Shown: positions 19,002 through 30,739 of the stretch, piece by piece
How positions within the stretch are numbered: the stretch's first letter is position 1
How the letters are laid out: every line of letters begins with the position of its first letter
Source: Enterobacterales bacterium
GTDB lineage: Bacteria > Pseudomonadota > Gammaproteobacteria > Enterobacterales > Kangiellaceae
Direction: 5' to 3'
NCBI GenBank assembly: GCA_030949565.1
Contig: JAUZSK010000086.1
Span: 1 to 64,000, forward strand
DNA length: 64,000 bases
Program-made: the position numbers and the translations under genes
Notes under the pieces: generated by a model
Seen by the model: the letters and a program-made list of their open reading frames with translations, nothing else
What the model was told of the DNA's origin: nothing
Database searches by the model: none

Positions 19002-21965
19002 CTAGCCAAAAACTCCCTTCCAAATTGTTTTGACTTGATTTCTTTCAGTGGATAAAAGATCTTGATTTAATTTAGATGGTTGAGTCAAAATTGAAGACAA
19101 GTTTATTTCATTGAGATAATGGGAGTAGGATTTAATTAACTGCTCTAAATTGCCGATAGTGAGTTCGATATTATCGAAATTTTCGAGCAGCTTTAATTCT
19201 TTTAATAGTTGAATACTATTGGCCGGAAAATCACGCACAGCGCCTTTATAATTCTCTAGTTTGCAAGCATAACAAAGGGTTAAATATTGAGTTATGAATT
19301 CAACATCAACTAACCCACCAACACACTGCTTTAAGTCAATTATATTTTGATCGGTATGCTCTAGCTGACTTCTCATTTTATCGCGCATTTGTTTAACATC
19401 CATTTTTAATTGGGCTGCTTCACGAGGCAAACAAATCACTTGATTTCTAACTTTATTAAATCGTTTATTTAATTCTATATGTCCAACGATGGCTCTTGCT
19501 CGGACCAACGCTTGATGCTCCCAGGTCCAAGCCTGTTGTTTTTGATACTCTTCAAAAGCATCAATATGGCTCACTAAAAGCCCCGAATTACCAGACGGCC
19601 TAAGCCTCATATCAACCTCATACAAAATTCCAAGGCGTGTATTAATTGATAAAAAATGAATGATTTTTTGGGCAAAACGGCTGTAAAAACGAAAGTCAAT
19701 TATGCCTAATTGGTTAAGCTTTTGATCAAACAAAAACCAAATCAAGATCAGAATTAAAACCCAATTCAGAACCGCCTAACTACCGTAGGCCACGATAGAA
19801 AATCCAAGAGACTGAGAGAGACCGCCCTGCTGCTGGTACAAGTCCGAAGTCATTAAATTAAATTTTTTCAATAACTGCTTTAAACTATAATGGTAAACAA
19901 AATCAAGGATCACCTCTGCAATTTGAGTTAAATAGCTGCCGACCTGTTCAATCGTAATCAGCTTAGAAATTAAAGCCGCCGCAACTCTTAACTCATTACT
20001 CTGCTTAAACTCCCTTAAACTATCCAGCATTAATTCTTCATCGGTTTGGTCAGCTCTTAAAAGCTTCTGGGTTAATTCGCTTGCTAGTTGAGAATAATCT
20101 AATGGATGATAAAGACTATTTGGATAAAGCAATTCATCCAATAAAATAGGATACTCTGCAAGCCGTTGAGTAATCCAATGGCTACGACTCACCAGATCAA
20201 CCAGATGTTCCAAAACCGGTTGATTTTCATACAGCAGGTCCAAATAGGCCGTACGTTTTAATATGGCTCGCAACACTAAAAGTAAACTTACCAAGCTATC
20301 TAAAGGTTGCGCTTTTTCCAAAACTTTTTGTAACAATAATGGAAAAATAGCTTTTAGTCGTTTTGCTCCTCGACTAGATATATTTTTGACTCGATTTGAA
20401 CTTAAAAAATCATCGATTTGTTTTATAATATCTTGTGCTAAAGACAATGATTCCATCGACAGTTTTTGTTTGAGTTGCTTTGGCTCGATAAAGCCTTGCG
20501 ATAAAGTTGAAAAAAATGATTCCACTGAATTTTCTATTTTCTCAGACTCGCCAAACAGTTCGTTAAAATGACTATGGTTTTGTTGCAATACTTGATTTAA
20601 CAATAAATGAAAATCTTTCCACGTGGTATAGCCCATTAACTTAGCTAACTTGAGCCTCTGCGTATCATTCACTGGTAGTGTTTGAGTTTGTTTCTCTTCA
20701 AATATTTGTAGAAAGTTTTCAACTTGTCTTAAAAACTGATAATTCTTAATTAAAATTTCACCCAGCTCATGTTGCAAAAGATTTTCTTTCACAATTAAAG
20801 GTAATACTTCAACCACCGAGGCTTGTTGCAATTGTGGCGAACGCCCACCACGGATTAATTGTAGTGACTGCACCATAAACTCAATTTCACGAATACCGCC
20901 AGCGCCTAACTTGATATTATCCTTTAGTCCACGGCGTCTCACTTCTTGCTGGATCATTTGTTTCATATTGCGCAGCGAATCAATCACGCCATAATCAATG
21001 TATCGTCTAAATGCGAAGGGTTTGATAATTTGTTGTAATGCTTGTTGCTCTAGTTCACCGGCCGTAATGATCCGAGCTCGCACCATGGCGAAACGCTCCC
21101 AATCGCGTCCCTGCTCTTGATAATAGTCTTCCGCTTGCGCCACCGACATCACCAGATTACCTGAATCACCATAGGGTCTTAAACGCATATCCACTCGATA
21201 AACAAAACCATCGGCGGTCACTTCATCCAATAGCTTAATCATTAACACGCCGACTCGATTAAAAAATTGGTGGTTGGATAAAGATCGTCGTCCATCCTGA
21301 GTTTGACCCTCTTCGGAATAAAAGAAAATTAAATCAATGTCGGAAGAAAAATTAAGCTCTTTTCCACCCAGCTTGCCCATCGCTAACACCAAAAGATTAG
21401 CCGGCGTTTGATCATTTGAGCGATTATCCTTTGCTATTTTATATTTCAACACAGGGCAGCCAAATGTTTGTCTTAGGTTGGCATAACTCCATTGATAAGC
21501 GAGTTTTATAAGCTGTTCGGCCAGCAGACTCTGCCAGTAAATGGCTTGTTGATTGGAAATAACTTGGTTCATTTCTAAAATAGCAAAAACACAGCTCAGC
21601 CGCCGCCGGATCTGCCTTAATGCCGCCATCATAGGAACTTGTGATTGATATTTAAGCTCATAATCGGTTAAAAGGGGCCCGCTAGCCCTATCTCCGCCGG
21701 ATATATCACTATAAAACGTCGACTTACACAACTGAACGAGGTATTTTTCACAAACAGATTGCGAGTCCACTAAAGCGGCAAAACTGGATAATTGTTGTAG
21801 TTCAGCGAGGATATTTTGACCCTGCTGTAGGATAACAGAAGCCACAAATTCACTATTTTCAGTAGCATAACTTATTTCTTGGAATAAATGCTGCTCCAAC
21901 TTCGTTGCATCTTTGTACTCTTTAGCAAAGATAGATTGGAAGGTCTCTAGCGCTTTATTAGGCAT
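19002..21965 (-). CDS. glnE: Bifunctional glutamine synthetase adenylyltransferase / deadenylase (frameshifts)
   Basis: GlnE carries two nucleotidyltransferase halves. The N-terminal half has MGKLGGKELNFSSDIDLIFF and VYRVDMRLRPYGDSG, and the C-terminal half has YEVDMRLRPSGNSGLL with an RARAIVGH stretch. Together they span about 985 residues, normal for the family. The reading stops at 19776 after IVAYGS. Restoring one A gives AYGKLGGSELGFNSDLDLVF, and two T lost from a T run about 40 bases on return the original frame. The two indels cancel, which favours sequencing error. The enzyme adenylylates or deadenylylates glutamine synthetase under PII control, tying it to the nearby glnK-amtB operon. 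Confidence 0.93.
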
Positions 21966-22243
21966 ATCTTCTCTTTTGTATCTAATTGTTAACCTGTATT
22001 TAAAACAAGGGTTAAAGCGAGTATGATTATTGCTAGCTTTGTTGTGGTCTAATATTCGTCCAGTAGTAACGACTCGGTTGTAGACAACAATTGAATTGTA
22101 CCCATGCTAAAAGATACAGGCTAGCGGGTAAAGGTTTATTAACCCTCAAACTCAACTAAAACAAGCATTCGATCTAAAATCGATTCGGTTTTTCTGAATG
22201 TTTATACCCGTTATAATAAATTAAAAATTAAAGGAGAACAAAG

Positions 22244-22468
22244 ATGGCTATTGGTGTTTTTGAAATGGTTGTAATTATTGTTATTGTGACCATGATTGGA
22301 CAAGGTTATCGTGAATGGCTTAAATCCAAGCAACAGGAAAAAATCGACCTATCCCCACTAGAGAATCGAATCGCGCAACTCGAAGCGTTAGAAGAAAGAG
22401 TTAAAGTATTAGAAGCGATAGTAACCGATACAGGCTACGATCTTAAAAGTAAAATAGATCAACTTTGA
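22244..22468 (+). CDS. PspB-like small membrane protein with coiled coil
   Basis: A 74-residue protein: an N-terminal hydrophobic span (FEMVVIIVIVTMIGQGY), then a charged helix with heptad Leu (LENRIAQLEALEERVKVLEAIVTDTGYDLKSKIDQL). The topology and the ERVKVLEAIVTD motif match PspB-like proteins, which bridge the envelope-stress system at the inner membrane. A good AAGGAG site precedes the ATG. No pspA or pspC lies beside it, so the assignment is structural rather than contextual. Confidence 0.6.
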   Translation: MAIGVFEMVVIIVIVTMIGQGYREWLKSKQQEKIDLSPLENRIAQLEALEERVKVLEAIVTDTGYDLKSKIDQL

Positions 22469-22510
22469 TCAGCTTCTTAATTCGGATGATTACTTAGTTT
22501 GATCGGTTGC

Positions 22511-23147
22511 TTAAAAAGCTATCGCAAAACCAATATTAAAGGTGCTGGTATCGAGCCTTGAGTAATCATCATAATTATACTCTGAAAGTAGCATGAAGTT
22601 TTCACTGAGTTTAAACTGAAAGCCTAAACCAAGACCATAACTAGTTCCAGAAAAACGGTTGGTGTCGGTATCACTAACAAACTCATAGTCATAAAAATTA
22701 GCGCTTAAACGCGCATAAAGACGATAGCGTTTATTGTCAATTAGATCTCGATAGACACCTAATTGCAGTGCGTTAAAATTAGTCTGCTGATTAAATAAAA
22801 GACTCTCAAATAGAATATCGAAATTTTCGCTAATCGCCCGTGACATAACCTAACTCAATACCCCAGCCATCGTTAATATCATGTTGAAAAGCTAATCGAT
22901 AGTTAGATATAGTCGGATCAATAAGGTTCTGTTCATCGGATATGACACCTAAACCACTCATAAAAAAAATCCGATTACCCCTGCTAGAAGGCCCTTGATT
23001 AGAGATCTGAGGCTCGCTCGAAGCTGAAATGCTCGTTTCTTGTGCTGTGTTATCTTGTGCGCTGCTATCTTTTTCAGCAGAATAAGCACTAGATGCTAAC
23101 AAAGAAAGTAACATCGAGAGATAAAAAGTAATAGTCCGCTTAAACAT
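22511..23147 (-). CDS. Outer-membrane beta-barrel protein (frameshifted)
   Basis: The first frame (23147-22830) has a signal peptide (about residues 1-24, ending SAYSA), a Ser/Gln-rich linker, and barrel strands beginning NRIFFMSGLGVI. It stops after WGIELGYVTGD. A second frame overlapping by 17 bases continues with alternating strands and ends FNIGFAIAF with terminal Phe. A one-base indel near 22835-22845 would join them into a barrel of about 205 residues. It resembles the small porin/OmpW-like autotransporter-free barrels in general shape, but I cannot name a family. Single gene between the PspB-like and moeB genes. Confidence 0.6.
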
Positions 23148-23224
23148 AAATCATTCCAACTAATAGTGATTAAAGGCCAAAACCATTTGAGAGCAGAATA
23201 GCACACAAGTTTGAGCGCAGCCAA

Positions 23225-23989
23225 TCATCCTTGATCACCGTCTCTCTGGTAACATACTGGGCAATCAGCTTTTTGCTCAAAATTTATTTTAGAAAAACTA
23301 CAATCTAATGCATCAAACAAAAGCAGTTGACCAACGGCTAGCTGCCCGGCAGCGCTAATCGCTTTAATCGCTTCGGTAGCTTGCAAACAGCCGATAGTTC
23401 CCACAACTGGACCGATAATACCATTTTGTTCACAGCTAACATCGGTCGAGTCATTTTCATCATACAAGCAACGATAACAGGCGGTATTGGGTTGCATGGT
23501 AAAGCTAGTTAATTGTCCTTCCCAACGGATGGCGGCACCTGAAATTAATGGTTTTTTATGGCTAAAACACACTCGATTCAGTAAAAACCGAGTACTAAAA
23601 TTATCACTACAATCACAAACTAAAGTGGATTTTTCCACCAATGCTGACATTTTATCTTCATTGAGTCGTTGGTTGAGAGTGTCAATCTGACAACTAGGAT
23701 TAAGCTTTAATAGGCTTTGTTTGGCTGAATCGACTTTTAACTGCTGCTGTGACTCAAAGGAATGAACTATTTGACGCTGCAAATTAGACACATCCACTCG
23801 ATCATCATCAACTAAAGTCAGTTTACCAACCCCTGCCGCAGCTAGATAAAGCGCCACTGGCGAGCCTAGACCACCGAGTCCCACAATAACCACATGGGCA
23901 TCAATGATTTTTTGCTGCCCTTCAATATCGATATCAGGCAGTAGAATTTGTCTGGAATATTGCAGCAATTGTTGGTCGGATAACATCAT
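23225..23989 (-). CDS. moeB: Molybdopterin-synthase adenylyltransferase (MoeB/HesA/ThiF family)
   Basis: A 254-residue E1-like enzyme with the ATP-binding VVIVGLGGLGSPVALYLA motif near residue 33, RQIVHSFESQ, DCSDNFSTRF, the GTIGCLQATEAIKAI stretch, and two zinc-binding Cys pairs (CYRCLYD and CPVC near the end). It adenylates the C-terminal Gly-Gly of a sulfur-carrier protein such as MoaD. ThiF is a close alternative. The place downstream of prmC in the hemA-prfA-prmC-moeB order of gammaproteobacteria favours MoeB. Ten bases separate it from prmC. Confidence 0.88.
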   Translation of the reverse strand: MMLSDQQLLQYSRQILLPDIDIEGQQKIIDAHVVIVGLGGLGSPVALYLAAAGVGKLTLVDDDRVDVSNLQRQIVHSFESQQQLKVDSAKQSLLKLNPSCQIDTLNQRLNEDKMSALVEKSTLVCDCSDNFSTRFLLNRVCFSHKKPLISGAAIRWEGQLTSFTMQPNTACYRCLYDENDSTDVSCEQNGIIGPVVGTIGCLQATEAIKAISAAGQLAVGQLLLFDALDCSFSKINFEQKADCPVCYQRDGDQG

Positions 23990-23999
23990 CTAACCTCTT

Positions 24000-24841
24000 T
24001 TATAGTTTATAGCCAAAAGTAACGCGATCATTGCCTGCCAAATCCTTTCGACTGCCCACTTTGGAATAGCCACAGGTTTGAAATATGTGTCGAATTTCCT
24101 GCGCTTGTTGGAATCCATGCTCAATCATCAAGGCACCGTTAGACCTCAAATATTGAGGCGCTTGTTGTATAATATGATCGATATCCGCGAACCCCTTGTT
24201 CGCCGCAACTAGAGCGGAGTTAGGTTCAAATCGAAGATCGCCTTGACTTAAATGGGGATCGCCCGCTGCGACATAGGGCGGGTTAGTAACGATCAGTTGA
24301 AATTTTTGTGACCCTAACCCATCAACCAATCACTTTGTAAGACTGTAAAATTTTCAATTTGATTAAGCTTTTTATTTTGTTCACAAAGCGCTACTGCATC
24401 GGCTGAAAAATCTACCGCAGTGACCTGACAACTAGTGATTTCTTTAGCGATAGCCAAACCGATGGCACCGGTTCCGGTCCCTAGATCCAGTACCTTAGCT
24501 TGTTTAAAATTTTTCAAATAATTGAGTGCTATTTCAACCAACAGTTCAGTTTCTGCTCGAGGAATTAAACTAGCCGGAGTACATTTTAAAGTTAAATTCC
24601 AAAAATCTCGATGACCAACAATATAGGCAATAGGTTCGCCCTTTTGGCGTCTTTCTGTAATAAATTTTAAAGATTCAATTTCTTCATCGGTTAAACTATG
24701 CTGTGGCCAAGTTTTAATCCAGGTAAAACTTTTGTCTAGCAAATGGCTAAGTAAAAATCGCGCATCAACAGTCGTATCTTGATCACCTTTTACTGCACCC
24801 AATTGGTCTTCAATCCACAATAAAGCCTGTTGCACATTCAT
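24000..24841 (-). CDS. prmC: Release factor N5-glutamine methyltransferase PrmC (frameshifted)
   Basis: The N-terminal helical domain and SAM-binding motif VLDLGTGTGAIGLAIA are in the first frame (24841-24314). The catalytic NPPYVAAGDPHL motif is in the second (24329-24000), 15 bases overlapping. One base lost near 24318-24325 joins them as SDWLDGLGSQKFQLIVTNPPY. The restored length of about 280 residues is normal. PrmC methylates the Gln of the GGQ motif in release factors 1 and 2. Its substrate PrfA is encoded immediately upstream, 40 bases away, as in most relatives. Confidence 0.93.
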
Positions 24842-24880
24842 AATTTATTGCCACCTAAGGATAAACAAAGCAATATTTAC

Positions 24881-25971
24881 TTAGTGAGTTGCACTCAATG
24901 CAGCCAATTGGTCCGCTTGATATTCATTGTTCAGCGGCTCTAAAATTTGACCGATATCACCCTGCATCACTTCATCTAGTTTATACAAGGTCAAATTAAT
25001 CCGGTGGTCCGTCATACGGCCTTGCGGGAAATTGTAGGTTCTAATTCGCTCCGAACGATCACCGCTACCGACCAAGCTTTTTCTTTCTTCGGCTTGCTCA
25101 TTATGTGCCTTTTCTTCCTGAGCCGCCAACAGACGAGATTTTAATACGCTCAAGGCTTGAGCTTTTATTTTTATGTTGCGAGCGACCATCTTGACACTCG
25201 ACGACTAGACCGCTAGGTAAATGCGTAATGCGAATGGCTGAATCGGTTTTATTAACATGTTGCCCACCGGCACCAGATGCACGAAAGGTATCCACACGAA
25301 TGTCCGACGGATTAATTTCAATGGCATCGAGTTCATCCGCTTCAGGCATTACCGCAACAGTACAGGCAGAAGTATGAACGCGCCCTTGAGATTCAGTTTC
25401 AGGGACTCTTTGCACGCGATGCACACCAGACTCGAATTTTAATTTGGAATAAACGCCCTGACCACTAACCCGACAAATAATTTCTTTATATCCGCCCTGC
25501 TCGCTTCGGGTTTCACTTAGTACTTCAAGCTGCCAACGATTTTTTTTCCGCATAGCGACTGTACATTCTAAACAGATCACCAACAAACAGAGCAGCCTCA
25601 TCACCTCCGGTTCCCGCACGAATTTCTAAAAAAATATTTTTATCATCATTGGGATCTTTGGGTAATAATAATTTCTGAAGTTTTACTTCGATCGCTTGTA
25701 ACGCTAGCTTGTTAGATTTAAAATCATCCTCTGCCATTTCGCGCATTTCAGGATCACTATCCTTCATCATCTCTTCGGCACTTTGCTTGTCTTCTACTAG
25801 CTGATTGTATTGACTGAAACTCTGCGTGATTTCTTCTAGTTGAGAATATTCTTTGGATAATTCCCTAAATTTATTTTGCTCAGAGATAACCTCTGGCTCA
25901 CCTAAAAGATGACCAACCTCTTCATGCCTTTCAGCCAGGTTTTGTAATTTCTGTAGTATCGAATCTTTCAT
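24881..25971 (-). CDS. prfA: Peptide chain release factor 1 (two frameshifts)
   Basis: Three overlapping frames make one RF1 of about 362 residues. The N-terminal helical domain ends [15 protein letters not shown], the middle holds the GGQ loop ([15 protein letters not shown]), and the C-terminus ends [13 protein letters not shown] run of eight A near 25543-25552 should be seven ([10 protein letters not shown]), and AAAA near 25170 should be AAA ([13 protein letters not shown]). RF1 is essential in practice, so two independent frameshifts point to sequence error rather than a dead gene. It ends translation at UAA and UAG. Lies between hemA and prmC. Confidence 0.95.
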
Positions 25972-26034
25972 AATATTTTTGTTCTAATCCTTATTATTGT
26001 CGACTAGGTTCTTACCGACTCAATCGCCTCGGTT

Positions 26035-27373
26035 TTATCCGTCTTTTTTTTCTAATTCAAACAGTTCAGATAATAACTGTAAAGAGGGGTGGTCGTTAGT
26101 CTCGCCCGCTCGTCTAATCGACTGACAAGGCTGATGCATAAATTTTTGCGCTAGACGGTTGGCTAGTTCGGTTAATATTTTTTTCACTCTGTTGTTTATC
26201 CAGTGTTGCCTGTGCATCCAACTTTGCCAATGCACGTTTTAGCTCATGCTGCTTGGTTTGCTCAATTTGACCTCTAAAAGCTTTTAGCAAGGATACTGAA
26301 GATAATCCCTTAACCCAAGACAAATATTTATCACAGTGTTGCAAGATAATATTTTTTGCTTCTTTGGCGGCAGTTTCTCGCACTTTTAGGTTTTCTTGAA
26401 TCACATCCTGCATATCATCTACCGTATACAGGTAAATATCACTGATATCCGAAACTTGAGGCTCAATATCCCTCGGCACCGCTAAATCAACCATAAACAC
26501 CGAACGATGGCGTCGGCTAACAATGGCTTTTTCCATTAAACCTTTACCAATAATGGGCACTGGACTGGCGGTTGAACTAATAATGATATCCGCTTTATCA
26601 ATCATATCGGGTAGTGCGCTTAAACTATAGACCTGGATATTTAGTTGAGGATTACTGAGCGATTCAGCTAATAGTTGGCCGCGCTCTACGGTACGATTGG
26701 CCACCATCATATTTTTTACGCCTTGTCGTAACAAATGCTTAGCCGCCAATTCAATGGTTTCACCGGCACCGATAAATAATGCCGTGACCTGTTCAAAATC
26801 GGCAAAAATTCGTTTGGCTAAGGTCACCGCTGCGTAGGCCACAGACACCGCGCTATCACCAATCTGTGTATCGGTTCTTACTTGCTTGGCCAAACTAAAG
26901 GTTTGCTGAAATAATCGATCAAGATACATGCCTAGGGTACCGGCATTTTTAGCATAACCAAAGGCATCCTTCACCTGACCTAAAATTTGCGGCTCACCTA
27001 ATACCATAGAATCAAGGCCACTCGCCACTGACATTAAATGACCGATGGCTTCTTTACCCCGATGGTAATAACAGTGTTCGGCGATATCGTTTGCTTCAAG
27101 CTGATGATATTCAGCCAACCATTGTACTAATTTATTATGCCCTGAATCTTGCGGCTGACTATCCCTTTGAGAAGCGTTTGATGCATCGTGACTATCAATA
27201 TAAACAATTTCCATTCGATTGCAGGTCGAGATGATGGCGACCTCATCCAGTTGTATTTGCTGTTGCATATCACTTAGTGCTTGAGAAATACAATCGGGGC
27301 TAAAGGCGACTTTTTCCCGCGTCGCAACTGGCGCTGTTTTATGGTTTATTCCTAAAAGGCAAATTGACAACAT
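26035..27373 (-). CDS. hemA: Glutamyl-tRNA reductase HemA (C-terminal frameshift)
   Basis: The catalytic Cys lies in IISTCNRMEIVY near residue 50, followed by the NADPH domain (LFIGAGETIELAAKHLL) and the helical dimerisation domain. The product starts at MLSICLLGINHKTAP. The frame runs to 26114, but its last residues are foreign. With six instead of seven A at about 26180-26190 it continues KILTELANRLAQKFMHQP to the stop at 26035, giving about 446 residues. HemA makes glutamate-1-semialdehyde for tetrapyrroles. First gene of the hemA-prfA-prmC-moeB run, 63 bases before prfA. Confidence 0.94.
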
Positions 27374-28085
27374 TAGCTAGGCTACCCGCAGTTTTTTGTG
27401 GATAGAACGAGATTAAAAAGAGCGTCAATTTTAGCTAATAAAAAAATGAACGGATTGCGACGACTAGAGTCAAACCATGCAGACCACAGGCTTCTATCAT
27501 TATTTTTGATGCGATCATTGAGTTGCGCCAGTTTTAGCCAAAACCATCTAGCAAACATTAAGTGTTGCGCATTGATGCGCAGGCCAAATCGATAAGTGTT
27601 AAAACGATCATTTGCATGGCAGATTAATTTGTTAGTTGGATGATTCAATGGAATCCTGTTAATAACACTGATGACAGATTAAGCAAGTGCGCTATTCTAT
27701 CGTTTATTTAAGGAAAATTATAGCAGACAGACCTAATATTTGATTGATTTAGTTGGCTAATACTTTGATTGTTACCGATTTTTGCGAGTTACAGAAACTT
27801 GCCCCTATTAACTCGCTCTGTGTGATTTTGGCGATATCGGGATTTAATCCCTCAAGACAGCCTAGCCAAAGGCTAATTATCGGCCTATGTATTTGATATT
27901 GCTCTCAATATTAAATCTGTAGGTGATAATTGAGGCGCAAAAAGTGTTTTTGCTCACAATAGCATCTCAATTGCATCAATCATTTCTGGTATTTTCGCTT
28001 TTTACCGAATATGATTAACGCAACCCATTGATCTTAAATCAGATAGATTTTAACCCCCACCGGACAAGTTTGGATTAGCCTGTTA
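27374..28085. other. Divergent promoter region, hemA / TPR lipoprotein gene
   Basis: Seven hundred bases between divergent operons. It should contain both promoters. An 88-codon open frame on the minus strand (27648-27382) has no motif and is opposed by an equally long one on the plus strand, so neither is supported. No RNA gene or repeat was seen. Confidence 0.4.
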
Positions 28086-30128
28086 ATGAATTTCATTCAA
28101 AAATTAGTGAACAACCAACCGACGGCGAGAGTTTCTCGGCCGCAGCTCTATGTTTTTCAGTCAAAAGGAGGTGCCAGCATTAAGCTTTTAGCCTGCCTTC
28201 TGCTCCTGATGAGCCTATCGAGCTGTGCCAATAAACCTCAACCGCAAGCTTATGAAACGCCGCAACGAAGCCATCCATTGCGGGATATTTCGTTTCTCAC
28301 GGATCGTGAAAAAGCCGATTTATATGAAGCCATTATCGCCGCCGATATGGCGTCAGCACAAGGCGACCATAAAACCGCGGTAAGCTTTTATTTAGCCGCA
28401 GCGAATATCAGCAAAGATCGCGAAATTATTCAGCTATTAATCCAGTCCGCTAGTAAAGCAGGTGATAGCTTAGCTTTATTGCAGGCCGCCGATATTTGGC
28501 TAGATCAACAGCCAAATGCCATCGATGCTATACAACTTAGAGTTTCTGCATTATTGCTCATGCAGGATTTAAAACAAGCGGTTAGTGTTGCTGAACGATT
28601 ATTTTTATTACAGCACGATAGCGCTAAACTAACCGGCTTACTTAATCAGATAAGTCGCAAACAATCTCCTCCAATCATTAACGCATTTTATATCTCGCTA
28701 CTTGAAAAATATCCTCTCAATTTGAGCCTAATGACCTCTCAAGCCTATTTTTTAGTGGCAATCGCACCGAAAACTAAGACTCCAGAGAGCATTTTCAAAC
28801 AGGCTTATAGTATTTTAGAACAGGTATTAAGTATTAAGTCCAATTTTTTACCGGCCATTGAACTAAAAACAAAATTACTTTACCAATCGAGACAAATGCA
28901 AAAGGCGGAAGCTTTTTTACGTCAATTGTCCTCTGAAAACCCTGACTCTAGCATCATTAATGAGCTTCTAGGGCAACTGCTGTATGATCTAAGACGTTAT
29001 GACTTGGCCATTCAGCACTATCAACATTGGTTAAAAAAACATCCTAAGGATATTGAGTCGCATTTTTATCTTGCCGCCAGTTATTTTGCCACGTCACAAT
29101 ATGAAAAGAGTTTAAAGCACTATCAACAAATTCTTGGGAAAGGCTATAAAAATGACCTCACCTACTTTTTCTGTGGTAATACCGCCTCTCAACTCAAACA
29201 ATATGCTCAAGCTGTGGCCTGTTATGATCAGGTGATCGCCGGTGAGCATGTAATTCGTGCAAAAATAGAACAGGCTAAAATCTATGCCTTAACCGGACAA
29301 ATAGAACCGGCACTAAAAACACTCAGAAATCCCAAGTGGGCCTCTGATGAAAATGCGGAAATTCGACTCATATCGATTGAAATTGAAATACTGGCGCAGC
29401 ATGTCGGTAAGCAAAAGGCGATTGATAGACTTGAGCAAGCGATACAAAAATATCCAACCAATATTGTGCTTTTATACCGAAAAATAACCCTGAAACAGCT
29501 GTCTAATAAAGCCGAAGAGGTTCTAGCGGTATTACAAGGCGGGCGCAATCAATTAACTGATCCTAGCAAGGTACATCCCTACAATTTAGATGCCGCCAAT
29601 GTGCTTAGAAGCTTGAAATTATACCAACTCTCTATTGACTGGCTTAATCAGGCATTATCCATAGAGACTGATGATCCCGACTATCTCTATGCTCGAACTA
29701 TGGCCAAAGAACCACTAAAACGCTATGATGAAATGATTGCTGATTTCAAACACCTGCTTAAAATCGATCCCGATAACGCCGAAGTCAAGAACGCGCTCGG
29801 CTATACGCTGGTCGATCTCAATCGAGAAATTGACTATGCTCGTCAGCTGATCAATCAAGCGTTCCAACAATTACCCGAAAGTCCCGCTGTCATTGATAGT
29901 AAAGGTTGGTTAGCGTTTCGTGAGGGCGATTATTCATCCGCCTTAAACTACTTGCATCACGCATTTAGGCTATCTCCTAACCCCGAAGTCGCGGTGCATA
30001 TTGGTGAAGTTTATTGGGCTATGGGTGATAAAGACAATGCCCTTAAATTTTGGCATAAAGCCCAATCCTTGGATCACCAAAATAGTCTCCTAGAATCCAC
30101 CATTAAGAGACTAAAGGTTTCATGGTAA
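28086..30128 (+). CDS. TPR-repeat lipoprotein of the hemA-lolB region
   Basis: A 680-residue protein with a lipobox (LMSLSSC, Cys near residue 47) after a hydrophobic segment, so probably a lipoprotein anchored in the outer membrane. The rest is mostly tetratricopeptide repeats, for example YDLAIQHYQHWLKKHPKDIE, YEKSLKHYQQIL and DYSSALNYLHHAFRLSPNP near the C-terminus. The same gene lies between hemA and lolB in Pseudomonas and relatives; TPR proteins there act as scaffolds, but the role of this one is unknown. The stop overlaps the start of lolB by seven bases. An upstream Met-rich stretch could move the start by up to 30 codons. Confidence 0.85.
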   Translation: MNFIQKLVNNQPTARVSRPQLYVFQSKGGASIKLLACLLLLMSLSSCANKPQPQAYETPQRSHPLRDISFLTDREKADLYEAIIAADMASAQGDHKTAVSFYLAAANISKDREIIQLLIQSASKAGDSLALLQAADIWLDQQPNAIDAIQLRVSALLLMQDLKQAVSVAERLFLLQHDSAKLTGLLNQISRKQSPPIINAFYISLLEKYPLNLSLMTSQAYFLVAIAPKTKTPESIFKQAYSILEQVLSIKSNFLPAIELKTKLLYQSRQMQKAEAFLRQLSSENPDSSIINELLGQLLYDLRRYDLAIQHYQHWLKKHPKDIESHFYLAASYFATSQYEKSLKHYQQILGKGYKNDLTYFFCGNTASQLKQYAQAVACYDQVIAGEHVIRAKIEQAKIYALTGQIEPALKTLRNPKWASDENAEIRLISIEIEILAQHVGKQKAIDRLEQAIQKYPTNIVLLYRKITLKQLSNKAEEVLAVLQGGRNQLTDPSKVHPYNLDAANVLRSLKLYQLSIDWLNQALSIETDDPDYLYARTMAKEPLKRYDEMIADFKHLLKIDPDNAEVKNALGYTLVDLNREIDYARQLINQAFQQLPESPAVIDSKGWLAFREGDYSSALNYLHHAFRLSPNPEVAVHIGEVYWAMGDKDNALKFWHKAQSLDHQNSLLESTIKRLKVSW

Positions 30129-30736
30129 AGCCATTTAATTTTTCTAGCTGGTTGCCTCGCCTGTGGCTAATGTGCGGACTGTTGTTGTTTGCGTCAGGCT
30201 GTATCCAGCGCTCGTCAGACAAATTTTCTGCATTTAGTGATCAACCGCCTTTAGCCACGCGAGAACAATGGCTATTAAAGGCCAGAATAGCCATTAAAAC
30301 GCCTAAAGATAGCCTTACCGCTAGCCTAAAATGGCAAAACAACCAAGCTAATTTTGATTTCCACCTGTCCGGAGCTTTTGGCACAACCTACGCACATCTA
30401 GTACAAACAGATGATTTTGCCAGCCTAAAAATACCCGATCATGCCGAACAAAAAGCTAACAATGCTGAGCGCCTATTAAGCCAAAATCTTGGTTGGCATT
30501 TCCCCATAAAAGCTTTGTCTTTTTGGGTCAAAGGATTAGTATCCGGTCAAACCGGCGAACAGGTGACACGGAATCCCGAAGGGCAAATCACCCATATTCA
30601 GCTTAATCAATGGTCAATCGAATTTAAAAAATATAAGCACTTTCAAGGCTACCTACTGCCCAAGATGATCATCGCCACACATCCTGACATTCGCATTAAA
30701 CTGGTTGCAAAAAAATGGCGTTTTTTGGAGTCCTAG
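30122..30736 (+). CDS. lolB: Outer-membrane lipoprotein receptor LolB
   Basis: A 204-residue protein with a signal peptide ending in a lipobox (LLFASGC, Cys27). The mature part has the LolB pattern, with WLLKARIAIKTPKDSLTAS, KWQNNQANFDFHLSGAFGTT and an exposed hydrophobic loop region. LolB receives lipoproteins from LolA and inserts them in the outer membrane; it is essential in most gammaproteobacteria. Overlaps the TPR gene by seven bases and is followed at three bases by ispE, a conserved operon. Confidence 0.9.
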   Translation: MVKPFNFSSWLPRLWLMCGLLLFASGCIQRSSDKFSAFSDQPPLATREQWLLKARIAIKTPKDSLTASLKWQNNQANFDFHLSGAFGTTYAHLVQTDDFASLKIPDHAEQKANNAERLLSQNLGWHFPIKALSFWVKGLVSGQTGEQVTRNPEGQITHIQLNQWSIEFKKYKHFQGYLLPKMIIATHPDIRIKLVAKKWRFLES

Positions 30737-30739
30737 TCA

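Noticed and set aside
19002-21965. Two separate glnE-like genes
   Set aside because: The two frames carry the N- and C-terminal halves of one GlnE and two nearby indels restore continuity.
27382-27648. 88-codon frame upstream of hemA
   Set aside because: No motif, opposed by an overlapping open frame on the other strand, and it occupies the likely hemA promoter region.
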